Below are positions 1 to 8,753 of a DNA stretch of 64,000 nucleotides, piece after piece. Position 1 is the first letter of the stretch. The number at the start of each line of letters is the position of its first letter. A program made the translations under genes and the position numbers. The notes below the pieces were generated by a model that saw only the letters and a program-made list of their open reading frames with translations, was not told the origin of the DNA and did not search any database. Source of the stretch: Streptomyces sp. WMMB303 (GTDB lineage: Bacteria > Actinomycetota > Actinomycetes > Streptomycetales > Streptomycetaceae). The DNA lies in contig NZ_JARKIN010000001.1 in NCBI RefSeq assembly GCF_029351045.1, forward strand, positions 5,797,001 through 5,861,000, in the 5' to 3' direction.

Positions 1-1
1 C

Positions 2-688
2 GACTGGATGCAGGGCGTCCCGGACGGGCTGCTGAGCAAGGTGCTCTTCAGCACCATCGCCGCGATCGTCATCGGGGCCGTCCTGGTCGTCACGGCGATA
101 GCCGGCCGCCACCCCACCCACGCCGGTTTCGACGGGTACGGCCCCGGACCGTACGGCCTCGACGGCCGGGACGAGCCCGACCCCGCCGACGGCCCCCCGT
201 CGGGACCCACCCGGAGCGGAGCCGTCGCCGCCTTCCTGCTGCTGGGAACCTGCGGGGTGGTGCTCGCCGCATGGGAGATACGCACCTGGCAGCAGTACGG
301 CTGGGAGCGCTACGCGCACACGCTCACCGGCGAGCGCGGGATCGTCCGGCTGCTGGACGCACCGACCGGCTGGACGCTGTGGGCCGTCGTCGTGCTCAGC
401 CTGGTGACGGCGACCGCGGCCCTCGGCGGCGCGCCCTTCTCCCGTCCGCTCGGCCTGATCGCCTCCGCGCCGCTGCTCGCCCTCGGCGTCTTCGGGACGG
501 CCTTCAGCCTCAAGCTGGACTTCTTCCGGCACCTGGACGACCTCGGTATCGAGAGCCGGCTCCATGTCCTGACGAACGTGTTCGAGGCGGCCGCCGGGCT
601 CGCCGTGCTGCTGGCCCTCGCCAAGGGCACGGTCCGGGACTCCCGCGCTGTCTCCCCCTCTCCGGACCGGCATCTGACCACCTCCTGA
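2..688 (+). CDS. Membrane protein, 5' end outside window
   Basis: The frame is open to the window edge, so the true start is probably upstream; the first in-window ATG is at 8 and has no ribosome site in view. About five hydrophobic helices can be seen, counted from that ATG: roughly residues 13-33, 72-92, 122-140, 146-168 and 192-206. Between helices 1 and 2 is a Gly/Pro/Asp-rich loop. I recognise no catalytic motif or family, so it is an unassigned integral membrane protein. It converges on the oligopeptide transporter operon, whose last gene stops 83 bp away on the other strand. Confidence 0.7.
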   Translation, partial: DWMQGVPDGLLSKVLFSTIAAIVIGAVLVVTAIAGRHPTHAGFDGYGPGPYGLDGRDEPDPADGPPSGPTRSGAVAAFLLLGTCGVVLAAWEIRTWQQYGWERYAHTLTGERGIVRLLDAPTGWTLWAVVVLSLVTATAALGGAPFSRPLGLIASAPLLALGVFGTAFSLKLDFFRHLDDLGIESRLHVLTNVFEAAAGLAVLLALAKGTVRDSRAVSPSPDRHLTTS

Positions 689-771
689 CGGAACCGGTCC
701 CTCCGCGCGGCGCCGACGGCACCGTCGCCCGGCCGTCCGCGCACCGGAGGCGGCCGTCCGGGAACACGCTG

Positions 772-1899
772 TCAGCGGTTCGACGGAGGGATCACCGCAG
801 TGCGCTCGGCCGCGAAGTGACACGCGGACGGGTGGTGCACGGGCTGGTCGGGCAGGGTGCCGGCGAAGTTCTCCGGCAGTGCCAGCGCCGGTTCCTCGAC
901 GACGCAGCGCTCCTGGGCCTTCCAGCAGCGGGTGCGGAAGTGACATCCGGAGGGCGGGTTGGCCGGCGAGGGCACATCGCCCTCCAGCACGATCCGCTCG
1001 CGCCCGTCCTCCGTCTCCGGGTCGGGCACCGGCACCGCCGACAGCAGGGCCTGGGTGTAGGGGTGGGTGGGATGCTCGTAGATCTCCGTCTCGGTGCCGA
1101 TCTCCACGATCTTGCCGAGGTACATCACGCCGACGCGGTCGGAGATGTGCCGCACGATGGACAGGTCGTGCGCGATGAACATGTAGGAGAGCCCGAACTC
1201 GTCCTGCAACTGCTCCATCAGGTTCACCACCTGCGCCTGCACCGACACGTCCAGCGCCGAGACCGGCTCGTCGGCCACGATGATCTCCGGACGCAGCGCC
1301 AGCCCCCGCGCGATCCCGATCCGCTGCCGCTGACCACCACTGAACTGATGCGGATACCGGTTGATGTACTCGGGATTCAGCCCGACCACATCCAACAGCT
1401 CCCGCACCCGACGACGCCGGTCCCCCTTCGGCGCCACCTCCGGATGAATGTCGAACGGCTCCCCGACGATGTCCCCCACCGTCATCCGCGGATTCAACGA
1501 CGTGTACGGATCCTGGAACACCATCTGAATGTTCCGCCGCACCGCCTTCAAAGCCCGCCCCGACAGCTTCGTGACGTCCTCGCCCCGGTACCGGATGGTC
1601 CCCGAAGTGGGCTGTTCGAGGTGGGTGATCAGCTTGGCGACCGTGGACTTGCCGCAGCCCGACTCCCCCACGATGCCCAGCGTCTCGCCCGGGTACAGGT
1701 CGAAGGAGACACCGTCGACGGCCTTGACCGCGCCGATCTGCCGCTTGAAGAGGATGCCCTGCGTCAGCGGGAAGTGCTTGGCCAGATCCCGCACCTCCAG
1801 GATCGGCTCGCCCGCCGGGTCTGCGGTGCCCCGGTGCGGTCCCGTCGCCGGATTCCGCGCCTCCCGGGCCGCGCCGTGCCCCGAGCGGTCAGCGTCCAT
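772..1899 (-). CDS. Oligopeptide ABC transporter ATPase, OppF/DppF type (cluster 1)
   Basis: This 375-residue cytoplasmic ATPase would energise import of peptides by cluster 1. It shows Walker A GESGCGKST, signature SGGQRQR, Walker B IIVADEPVSALD and the switch His in FIAHD. The C-terminal oligopeptide-transporter motif PSGCHFRTRCWKA with Cys ligands follows. I chose ATG 1899 because a GGAGGGAG site lies just upstream; it overlaps the stop of the preceding ATPase gene by 11 bp, so translation is probably coupled. A 459-bp stretch (1113-1571) is almost identical to the paralogue in cluster 2, while the flanks have diverged. Confidence 0.93.
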   Translation of the reverse strand: MDADRSGHGAAREARNPATGPHRGTADPAGEPILEVRDLAKHFPLTQGILFKRQIGAVKAVDGVSFDLYPGETLGIVGESGCGKSTVAKLITHLEQPTSGTIRYRGEDVTKLSGRALKAVRRNIQMVFQDPYTSLNPRMTVGDIVGEPFDIHPEVAPKGDRRRRVRELLDVVGLNPEYINRYPHQFSGGQRQRIGIARGLALRPEIIVADEPVSALDVSVQAQVVNLMEQLQDEFGLSYMFIAHDLSIVRHISDRVGVMYLGKIVEIGTETEIYEHPTHPYTQALLSAVPVPDPETEDGRERIVLEGDVPSPANPPSGCHFRTRCWKAQERCVVEEPALALPENFAGTLPDQPVHHPSACHFAAERTAVIPPSNR

Positions 1900-2878
1900 C
1901 GAACATCTCCCTCCAGAAGTGGCAGGCGCTGTGCCGCTGTGCGGACACCTCGTACAGCGGCGGCTCGTCCGTGCGGCAGACCGCGCGCGCCATCGGGCAG
2001 CGCGGGTTGTAGGCACAGCCGGGCGGGATGTCCAGCAGGCTGGGCGGCATCCCGCGGATGACGTTGAGCTGCTGCCCCTTCTGGTCCAGGCGCGGGATGG
2101 AGTCGAGCAGGCCCTTGGTGTAGGGGTGGGCGGGTGCCTGGTAGAGCTCCTTGACCGGTGCCGTCTCCACGATCCGGCCCGCGTACATCACCGCGATCTT
2201 GTCGGCCACGTCCGCCACCACGCCCAGATCGTGCGTGATCAGGATGAGCCCCATCGTGTACTCCCGCTGGAGTTCCGCGAGCAGCTCCATCACCTGGGCC
2301 TGCACCGTGACGTCCAGCGCCGTCGTCGGCTCGTCCGCGATGATCAGATCCGGCTCCAGCGCCAGCGCCAGCGCGATCATGATCCGCTGCCGCATACCCC
2401 CGGAGAACTGATGCGGAAAGTCGCCGACCCGCTGCCGCGCCGCCGGGATGCGGACCCGCTCCATCAGCTCCACGGCCCGCGCCCTGGCCTCCTTGCGGCC
2501 CAGGCCCTGGTGGACGCGGAACATCTCGGCCAGCTGGAAGCCCACGGTCAGCACCGGGTTCAGCGACGAGAGCGCGTCCTGGAAGATCATCGCCATCTTC
2601 GAGCCGCGGATCCGCCGCCGCTCCTCCTCGGGGAGGCTCAGCAGGTCACGCCCCTGGAAGAGGATCTCGCCCCCGGTGATCCGGCCCGGCGGCATGTCGA
2701 GGATCCCCATCACGGCCTGTGCGGTCACGGACTTGCCGGAGCCGGACTCGCCCAGCACGGCCAGTGTCTCTCCGGCCTCGACGGTGTAGCTGACGCCGTT
2801 GACGGCCCGCGCCACTCCGTCCCGGGTGCGGAACTCGACGAACAGGTCGCGGACTTCGAGCAGACTCACCGCACTCAC
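1889..2878 (-). CDS. Oligopeptide ABC transporter ATPase, OppD/DppD type (cluster 1)
   Basis: This 329-residue ATPase is the second nucleotide-binding subunit of cluster 1. It has Walker A GESGSGKSV, signature FSGGMRQR, Walker B LIIADEPTTALD, switch His in LITHDLG, and the Cys-containing C-terminal tail (GCAYNPRCPMA) usual for OppD/DppD. The GTG start at 2878 overlaps the TGA of the permease gene as GTGA, the normal coupling arrangement. A second in-frame GTG at 2869 is possible. It works as a heterodimer with the OppF-type protein encoded next. Confidence 0.93.
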   Translation of the reverse strand: MSAVSLLEVRDLFVEFRTRDGVARAVNGVSYTVEAGETLAVLGESGSGKSVTAQAVMGILDMPPGRITGGEILFQGRDLLSLPEEERRRIRGSKMAMIFQDALSSLNPVLTVGFQLAEMFRVHQGLGRKEARARAVELMERVRIPAARQRVGDFPHQFSGGMRQRIMIALALALEPDLIIADEPTTALDVTVQAQVMELLAELQREYTMGLILITHDLGVVADVADKIAVMYAGRIVETAPVKELYQAPAHPYTKGLLDSIPRLDQKGQQLNVIRGMPPSLLDIPPGCAYNPRCPMARAVCRTDEPPLYEVSAQRHSACHFWREMFDGR

Positions 2879-3837
2879 CTCAGCTTCGGGTCGAGGGCGT
2901 CGCGGACGGCGTCGCCGAGCATGATGAAGGCCAGCACGGTGAGGCTGAGCGCGGCGGCCGGGTACAGCAGGATGTGCGGCGCGTTGCGGAACTGCATGCC
3001 CTGGGAGGCGGCGGAGATGTCCGCTCCCCAGGAGACCGTGGGCGGCTGGAGCCCGACGCCGAGGTAGCTGAGCGTGGCCTCCAGCGAGATGTAGGTGCCC
3101 AGCGCGATGGTCGCGGTCACGATGACCGGCGCGACGGCGTTGGGCAGGATGTGCCGCACCATCATCCGGGCGTTGCCCGCACCCAACGCCCGGGCGGCCT
3201 GTACGTAGTCGTTCTGCTTGACGGTGATGACGGAGCCGCGCGCGATCCGCGCGACCTGCGGCCAGCCGAGCAGCACGATGAAGGTGACCACCGTCCAGAC
3301 GGACCGGCTGCCGGTCATCGACAGGAAGACCAGGCCGCCGAGGACGATGGGGATGCCGAAGAAGATGTCGGTGAGGCGGGAGAGCAGGGCGTCCCACACC
3401 CCGCCGAAGAACCCGGCGAGTCCGCCCAGCAGGCTGCCCAGCACCGCCACTCCGGCGGTGGCGCAGACACCGACCGTCACCGAGGTGCGGGCGCCGTACA
3501 CGACCCTGGTGTAGACGTCGCAGCCCTGGGTGTCGAACCCGAACCAGTGCCCGGCCGAGGACGGGTCCAGCGAGCGCCCGAGCCGGCAGGAGAGCGGATC
3601 CCGGGTGGCGATCAGACCCGGCCACAGGGAGATCAGCACGAGGAAGGCGATGATCAGTCCGGCGATCACGAACACCGGGTTGCGCCGCAGCTCGTGCCAG
3701 GCGTCGGACCACATGCTCCGCCCCCGCGCGGGCCGCCCGCGCCCGGACGGGGGCGTGCCCTCGAGTCCCCCTCCCCCTTCCTCGGCCAGCTCCTCCATGG
3801 CCCCGCCGGGTCCCTCGATGGCCGGCGTCCCCGTCAT
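2875..3837 (-). CDS. Oligopeptide ABC transporter permease, OppC/DppC type (cluster 1)
   Basis: This 320-residue inner-membrane permease has a cytoplasmic Gly/Glu/Pro-rich N-terminus of about 45 residues, a first helix near residues 53-71, and a typical BPD_transp_1 domain with about five helices. The EAA-type coupling motif that docks to the ATPase is visible as AARALGAGNARMMVRHILPN. It ends in ALDPKLR, the usual OppC tail. It lies between the OppB-type permease gene (111 bp upstream) and the OppD-type ATPase, which it overlaps. Confidence 0.92.
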   Translation of the reverse strand: MTGTPAIEGPGGAMEELAEEGGGGLEGTPPSGRGRPARGRSMWSDAWHELRRNPVFVIAGLIIAFLVLISLWPGLIATRDPLSCRLGRSLDPSSAGHWFGFDTQGCDVYTRVVYGARTSVTVGVCATAGVAVLGSLLGGLAGFFGGVWDALLSRLTDIFFGIPIVLGGLVFLSMTGSRSVWTVVTFIVLLGWPQVARIARGSVITVKQNDYVQAARALGAGNARMMVRHILPNAVAPVIVTATIALGTYISLEATLSYLGVGLQPPTVSWGADISAASQGMQFRNAPHILLYPAAALSLTVLAFIMLGDAVRDALDPKLR

Positions 3838-3948
3838 GCGCTCCCCTCTCTTCCCGCGGCCGCGCCGCTGGCTGCCGCGGGTGCCGCGGCGGGGGCCGGG
3901 CCGTTCCCGGCGGTGTCGGAGGCGTCTCCCCGGCGGAGGCGGGGCGGG

Positions 3949-4872
3949 TCAGGCATAGCGGATCCTCGGGTCAAGCACCGCGTACAGGAGGTCGACGAGC
4001 AGGTTCGCGAGGAGGAAGACGATGACGAGGACGGTCACGAAGCCGACGACGGTCGGTGAGTTCTGCCGGACGATGCCCTGCCACAGCTGGAAGCCGACCC
4101 CGTGGATGTTGAAGATCCGCTCGGTGACCAGCGCCCCGGCCATCAGGTTGCCGACGTCCGTCCCGAGGAAGGTGACGACGGGGATCAGCGAGTTGCGCAG
4201 CAGGTGCCGCACGGTGACCCGGCGTCGGGAGAGCCCCTTGGCCACGGCGGTCCGCACATAGTCGGCACGGGCGTTCTCCGCGATCGAGGTCCGGGTGAGC
4301 CGGGTGACGTAGGCCAGCGAGACGAGGGCGAGGACCAGCGCGGGCAGCAGCAGTTCACGCGCCGGCGCCGCGGGCGAGACGGCCGGGGAGATCCAGCCCC
4401 ACTTCACGCCGAGCACGTACTGCGCGAGGCTGCCGGTCACGAACGTGGGGACGGAGATGACGACGAGGGTCAGCATCAGCACGCCGCTGTCGATAGGGCG
4501 CCCGCGGCGGAGCCCGGTCAGCACTCCCAGGGTGATGCCGACGAGGATCTCGAAGACGATGGCGAGCACCGCGAGCCGGATCGTGATGGGGAAGGCCGTC
4601 GCCATCAGTTCGGTCACCGGCTGGCCGTTGAAGGCGTTTCCGAAGTCACCGGTGAAGATGTTGCCCATGTAGAGGACGTACTGCTGCCAGATGGGCTTGT
4701 CGAGGTTGAATTCCTCGCGCAGTTGCGCGGCGGTGGCCGGGTCGGGAGCCCGTTCTCCGAACATCGCGTTGACCGGGTCCCCGACGGCGTACACCATCAC
4801 GAAGATGAGGAAGGTCGTCCCGATGAACACCGGGATCATCTGGAGCAGTCGTCTGACGACGTAGCGCCCCAC
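3949..4872 (-). CDS. Oligopeptide ABC transporter permease, OppB/DppB type (cluster 1)
   Basis: The 307-residue protein begins MGRYVVRRLLQMIPVFIG, the classic OppB N-terminus with the first helix, and ends YAVLDPRIRYA. The coupling loop is VAKGLSRRRVTVRHLLRN. It forms the membrane channel with the OppC-type subunit. The gene starts 6 bp after the stop of the binding-protein gene, so the two are cotranscribed. The longer 111-bp gap before the OppC gene holds no gene. Confidence 0.92.
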   Translation of the reverse strand: MGRYVVRRLLQMIPVFIGTTFLIFVMVYAVGDPVNAMFGERAPDPATAAQLREEFNLDKPIWQQYVLYMGNIFTGDFGNAFNGQPVTELMATAFPITIRLAVLAIVFEILVGITLGVLTGLRRGRPIDSGVLMLTLVVISVPTFVTGSLAQYVLGVKWGWISPAVSPAAPARELLLPALVLALVSLAYVTRLTRTSIAENARADYVRTAVAKGLSRRRVTVRHLLRNSLIPVVTFLGTDVGNLMAGALVTERIFNIHGVGFQLWQGIVRQNSPTVVGFVTVLVIVFLLANLLVDLLYAVLDPRIRYA

Positions 4873-4878
4873 GGCGGC

Positions 4879-6522
4879 TCACTTGACCTTGATGTCGGTG
4901 AAGACCGGGACGGAGAACGGGTTGAGTTTGACGTCGCTGACCCGGCTGGAATAGCCGGCGTTCCCGTTCTGGTACCACAGCGGGATCGCGGGGAGGGTGT
5001 CCAGGATGCGCTTCTCGGCCTGCTGGAAGAGACCGATGGCGGCCTTCTCGTCAGTGGCGGAGTTCGCCTTGTCCATCAGCTTGTCGACCTGCGGGTCGGA
5101 GAAGCCGGAGTCGTTGGAGGAGGCGTCCGTGTAGAAGATGGGCTGGAGGAAGTTCTGGATGAGCGGGTAGTCCATCTGCCAGCCGGTCCGGAACATGCCC
5201 GTCATCTTCCGGTCGGTGATGTCGGAGCGGAACTCGCTGAAGGTGGGCACCGGGTTGACGGTGCAGGCGCTGTTCCGGCCCAGCGTGCGGTTGATGCTGT
5301 TGCAGACGGCCTCCATCCACTGCCGGTGCGAGCCGGTGTCGACGTTGGAGGTCAGGGTGATCTTCCCGCCGGGCAGCCCGCCGCCCTCCTCGATGAGCTT
5401 TTTGGCCTGCTTCGGGTCGTAGCTGCACACGTCGCCGCAGAGGCCCGGCTGGTAGCCTCCGGCGGCCTTGAGTACGGGCGAGGTGAGGTCGGTCGCCGGC
5501 TCCCGGGTGCCGTGGTAGATCTTTTCGGACACCTGCTTGCGGTTGATCGCCATGGAGATTCCGCGGCGCACCTTGATGGCCTTCTCGCTCTGCCACGCCT
5601 TGTCGTACATCGGGAAGGAGATGGTCTGGATGATGCCTGCGGGCTGGTTGATGTAGCGCCCGCCCAGGTCCCGCTTGGCGTTCTTGAGCTGCCCGGCGGG
5701 GAGTTCGTCGACGACGTCCAGGTTTCCGGCCTGGAGGTCGGTGTAGCCGGTGTTCTGGTCGGTGTAGACCTTCAGCTCGACGCCCTTGTTGCGGGGTTTG
5801 TCATCCCCGGCGTAGTGGGTGTTCCGGGACAGTTTCATCGACTGGCCCTTGGTGTAGGAGTCCACCTTGTACGGGCCGTTTCCGACGGGCTTCTCCAGCC
5901 AGCCGCTGTGATCGGTGAAGAAGGATTTCGGCAGTGGCGCGTAGGCGCTGTACCCGAGGGTCTGCGGCCAGAGGGAGAACTTCTGGTTGAGCTTCACGGT
6001 GAAGGTACGGGCGTCCTTCACCTTGAGTCCGGAGAGGGTCTTCGCCGTCGGCTTGCCCTTTTCCGGGTGGACATCCTGATAGCCCTCGATGTACTGGAAG
6101 AAGTACGAGTTGATCTGCTTGTTCGTGACGAGCGCGCCGTAGTTCCAGGCGTCCACGAAGGACTTGGCCGTCACGGCGGTGCCGTCGGAGAACTTCCAGC
6201 CCTTCTTCAGCTTGACGGTGAAGTTCTGCTGGTCGTCGCTCTCGATGGACTCGGCCACGGCGTTCTCGGCCGCGCCCGTGGTCGGGTTGTACTTCTTCAG
6301 ACCCCGGGAAATCATGTCCAGGACCTTGCCGCCCTGCACCTCGTTGGTGTTGGCGGGCTCGACGGGGTGCTGCGGATCCGTCCAGAACGCGCGTACGACC
6401 CCGTCCGCAGAACCGCCCCCGCCGCCGTCCGAACTGCTGGCACACGCTGTCGCCGTCAGAGCGACGGCCCCTGCGGCGGCGAGCGCCCGCCGGATCACGG
6501 TGGTGCGGGTGGCTGCACGCAT
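4879..6522 (-). CDS. Peptide-binding lipoprotein, SBP family 5 (cluster 1)
   Basis: This 547-residue extracellular receptor captures peptides and delivers them to the OppBC channel. A positively charged N-terminus and hydrophobic stretch end at a lipobox-like TATAC, followed by a Ser/Gly linker. The family 5 signature region appears as KKGWKFSDGTAVTAKSFVDA. ATG 6522 is preceded by AGGAGG. It is the first gene of cluster 1. Its promoter must lie in the roughly 110 bp between this start and the terminator of cluster 2; an AT-rich patch at 6565-6590 is the likely site, but I see no clear hexamers. Confidence 0.92.
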   Translation of the reverse strand: MRAATRTTVIRRALAAAGAVALTATACASSSDGGGGGSADGVVRAFWTDPQHPVEPANTNEVQGGKVLDMISRGLKKYNPTTGAAENAVAESIESDDQQNFTVKLKKGWKFSDGTAVTAKSFVDAWNYGALVTNKQINSYFFQYIEGYQDVHPEKGKPTAKTLSGLKVKDARTFTVKLNQKFSLWPQTLGYSAYAPLPKSFFTDHSGWLEKPVGNGPYKVDSYTKGQSMKLSRNTHYAGDDKPRNKGVELKVYTDQNTGYTDLQAGNLDVVDELPAGQLKNAKRDLGGRYINQPAGIIQTISFPMYDKAWQSEKAIKVRRGISMAINRKQVSEKIYHGTREPATDLTSPVLKAAGGYQPGLCGDVCSYDPKQAKKLIEEGGGLPGGKITLTSNVDTGSHRQWMEAVCNSINRTLGRNSACTVNPVPTFSEFRSDITDRKMTGMFRTGWQMDYPLIQNFLQPIFYTDASSNDSGFSDPQVDKLMDKANSATDEKAAIGLFQQAEKRILDTLPAIPLWYQNGNAGYSSRVSDVKLNPFSVPVFTDIKVK

Positions 6523-6632
6523 GGTGCCTCCTGGTGCGCTGGGGTCCGAGTACGCCTCAGATCCACATAACACCTTTTGACACCATATGCCTGGCTGCCC
6601 TGCCCGGCGCGGAACGGGCCGGAACCCGTTCG

Positions 6633-6666
6633 GAGGACACCGCCGGCCGACGCCGGCGGTGTCCTC
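6633..6666 (-). terminator. Terminator hairpin after transporter cluster 2
   Basis: A perfect 15-bp stem (6633-6647 with 6652-6666) closes on a 4-nt loop, about 55 bp after the stop of the last cluster 2 gene on the minus strand. There is no U-tract, as is common in Streptomyces. It separates the two transporter operons. Confidence 0.8.
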
Positions 6667-6719
6667 TCCCCTCCGAGTCCCCTCCGAGCCCCCCAGCCGG
6701 GGCGCGAAGGCCCGCGATG

Positions 6720-7766
6720 TCAGGCGGCGACCACCGCGGCGTCCTCCTTCGCGAAGTGGCAGGCCGAGGGGTGCGCCGCACCGGACCCGGTGCCCTCGAA
6801 CACCGAGGGCACCGCCAGCAGCGGCACCTCCTCCGCACACCTGTCCGTGGCCTTCCAGCAGCGGGTGCGGAACCGGCATCCGGAGGGCGGGTTGGCCGGC
6901 GAGGGCACATCGCCCTCCAGCACGATCCGCTCGCGCTTCCCCTCCGCCTCCGGGTCGGGCACCGGCACCGCCGACAGCAGGGCCTGGGTGTAGGGGTGGG
7001 TGGGGTGCTCGTAGATCTGCTCGTCCGTCCCGATCTCGGCCATCCTGCCGAGGTACATCACGCCGACGCGGTCGGAGATGTGCCGCACGATGGACAGGTC
7101 GTGCGCGATGAACATGTAAGAGAGCCCGAACTCGTCCTGCAACTGCTCCATCAGGTTCACCACCTGCGCCTGCACCGACACGTCCAGCGCCGAGACCGGC
7201 TCGTCGGCCACGATGATCTCCGGACGCAGCGCCAGCCCCCGCGCGATCCCGATCCGCTGCCGCTGACCACCACTGAACTGATGCGGATACCGGTTGATGT
7301 ACTCGGGATTCAGCCCGACCACATCCAACAGCTCCCGCACCCGACGACGCCGGTCCCCCTTCGGCGCCACCTCCGGATGAATGTCGAACGGCTCCCCGAC
7401 GATGTCCCCCACCGTCATCCGCGGATTCAACGACGTGTACGGATCCTGGAACACCATCTGAATGTTCCGCCGCACCGCCTTCAAAGCCCGCCCCGACAGC
7501 TTCGAGATGTCCTCACCCTTGTACCGGATGCTCCCGGAGGTCGGCCGCTCCAGGTTCATCAGCAGCTTGGCGACCGTGGACTTGCCGCAGCCCGACTCCC
7601 CCACGATGCCCAGCGTCTCGCCCGGGTACAGGTCGAAGGAGATGCCGTCCACGGCCTTGACCGCGCCGATCTGCCGCTTGAAGAGGATGCCCTGCGTCAG
7701 CGGGAAGTGCTTGGCCAGATCCCGCACCTCCAGGATCGGCTCGGAATTCTCGCACCGCTCAGGCAT
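6720..7766 (-). CDS. Oligopeptide ABC transporter ATPase, OppF/DppF type (cluster 2)
   Basis: A 348-residue paralogue of the cluster 1 OppF-type ATPase, with Walker A GESGCGKST, signature SGGQRQR, Walker B IIVADEPVSALD and the Cys-rich tail GCRFRTRCWKA. ATG 7766 overlaps the stop of the OppD-type gene by 8 bp. Positions 7046-7504 differ from cluster 1 at a single base, in contrast to the divergent ends, which suggests recent gene conversion. It is the last gene of its operon, followed by a strong hairpin. Confidence 0.93.
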   Translation of the reverse strand: MPERCENSEPILEVRDLAKHFPLTQGILFKRQIGAVKAVDGISFDLYPGETLGIVGESGCGKSTVAKLLMNLERPTSGSIRYKGEDISKLSGRALKAVRRNIQMVFQDPYTSLNPRMTVGDIVGEPFDIHPEVAPKGDRRRRVRELLDVVGLNPEYINRYPHQFSGGQRQRIGIARGLALRPEIIVADEPVSALDVSVQAQVVNLMEQLQDEFGLSYMFIAHDLSIVRHISDRVGVMYLGRMAEIGTDEQIYEHPTHPYTQALLSAVPVPDPEAEGKRERIVLEGDVPSPANPPSGCRFRTRCWKATDRCAEEVPLLAVPSVFEGTGSGAAHPSACHFAKEDAAVVAA

Positions 7767-8736
7767 CGATCGTCTCCTTCCAGAAGTGGCACGCGCTGCC
7801 GCGGGCGTCGTCGACCTCGGCGAGCGGGGGGAGCTCGGTGCGGCAGATGTCCCGCGCCGCCGGGCAGCGCGGATGGAAGGCGCAGCCCTCGGGCACCCTG
7901 GCCATGTTGGGCGGCAGCCCCTGGATGGCGTACAACTCCTGGCCCTTGCGGTCGAGCCGCGGGATGGATTCCAGCAGGCCCTTGGTGTAGGGATGCGCCG
8001 GGGCCCGGTAGAGCTCCTTGACCGGCGCCGTCTCCACGATCCGGCCCGCGTACATCACCGCGATCTTGTCGGCCACGTCCGCCACCACGCCCAGGTCGTG
8101 CGTGATCAGGATGAGCCCCATGTTGTACTCGCGCTGCAGATCGGCGAGCAGCTCCATCACCTGGGCCTGCACCGTGACGTCCAGCGCCGTCGTCGGCTCG
8201 TCCGCGATGATCAGATCCGGCTCCAGCGCCAGCGCCATCGCGATCATGATCCGCTGCCGCATACCCCCGGAGAACTGATGCGGGTAGTCGTTCACCCGGG
8301 CTTTGGCCGCAGGGATCTTCACCCGCTCCATCAGTTCGATCGACCGGGCCTTGGCCTCCTTGCGCCCGAGGCCCTGGTGAACGCGGAACATCTCGGCCAG
8401 CTGGTAGCCCACGGTCAGCACCGGGTTCAGCGACGAGAGCGCGTCCTGGAAGATCATCGCGATCCGGGCGCCGCGTATCTTGCGCCGTTCCTCCTTGGAC
8501 ATGGTGAGCATGTCCTCGCCGTGGAAGAGGATCTCGCCCTGGGGTATGCGCCCTGGCGGCATGTCGAGGATGCCCATGACCGCCTGCGCGGTCACCGACT
8601 TGCCCGAACCGGACTCGCCCAGCACCGCGAGCGTCTCACCGGCCTCGACGCTGTAGTTGACGCCGTTGACGGCCTTGACGACACCGTCCCGGGTCTGGAA
8701 ATCGACGTGCAGGTCGCGCACTTCGAGGAGGGTCAT
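7759..8736 (-). CDS. Oligopeptide ABC transporter ATPase, OppD/DppD type (cluster 2)
   Basis: This 325-residue ATPase has Walker A GESGSGKSV, signature FSGGMRQR, Walker B LIIADEPTTALD and the C-terminal Cys motif GCAFHPRCPAA. ATG 8736 has a GGGAG-type site upstream and lies 17 bp after the permease stop. Parts of the gene, for example around 8010-8130, are nearly identical in DNA to the cluster 1 copy, with scattered differences. Confidence 0.93.
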   Translation of the reverse strand: MTLLEVRDLHVDFQTRDGVVKAVNGVNYSVEAGETLAVLGESGSGKSVTAQAVMGILDMPPGRIPQGEILFHGEDMLTMSKEERRKIRGARIAMIFQDALSSLNPVLTVGYQLAEMFRVHQGLGRKEAKARSIELMERVKIPAAKARVNDYPHQFSGGMRQRIMIAMALALEPDLIIADEPTTALDVTVQAQVMELLADLQREYNMGLILITHDLGVVADVADKIAVMYAGRIVETAPVKELYRAPAHPYTKGLLESIPRLDRKGQELYAIQGLPPNMARVPEGCAFHPRCPAARDICRTELPPLAEVDDARGSACHFWKETIDA

Positions 8737-8753
8737 GTCTTCTCCCGCCTCCC

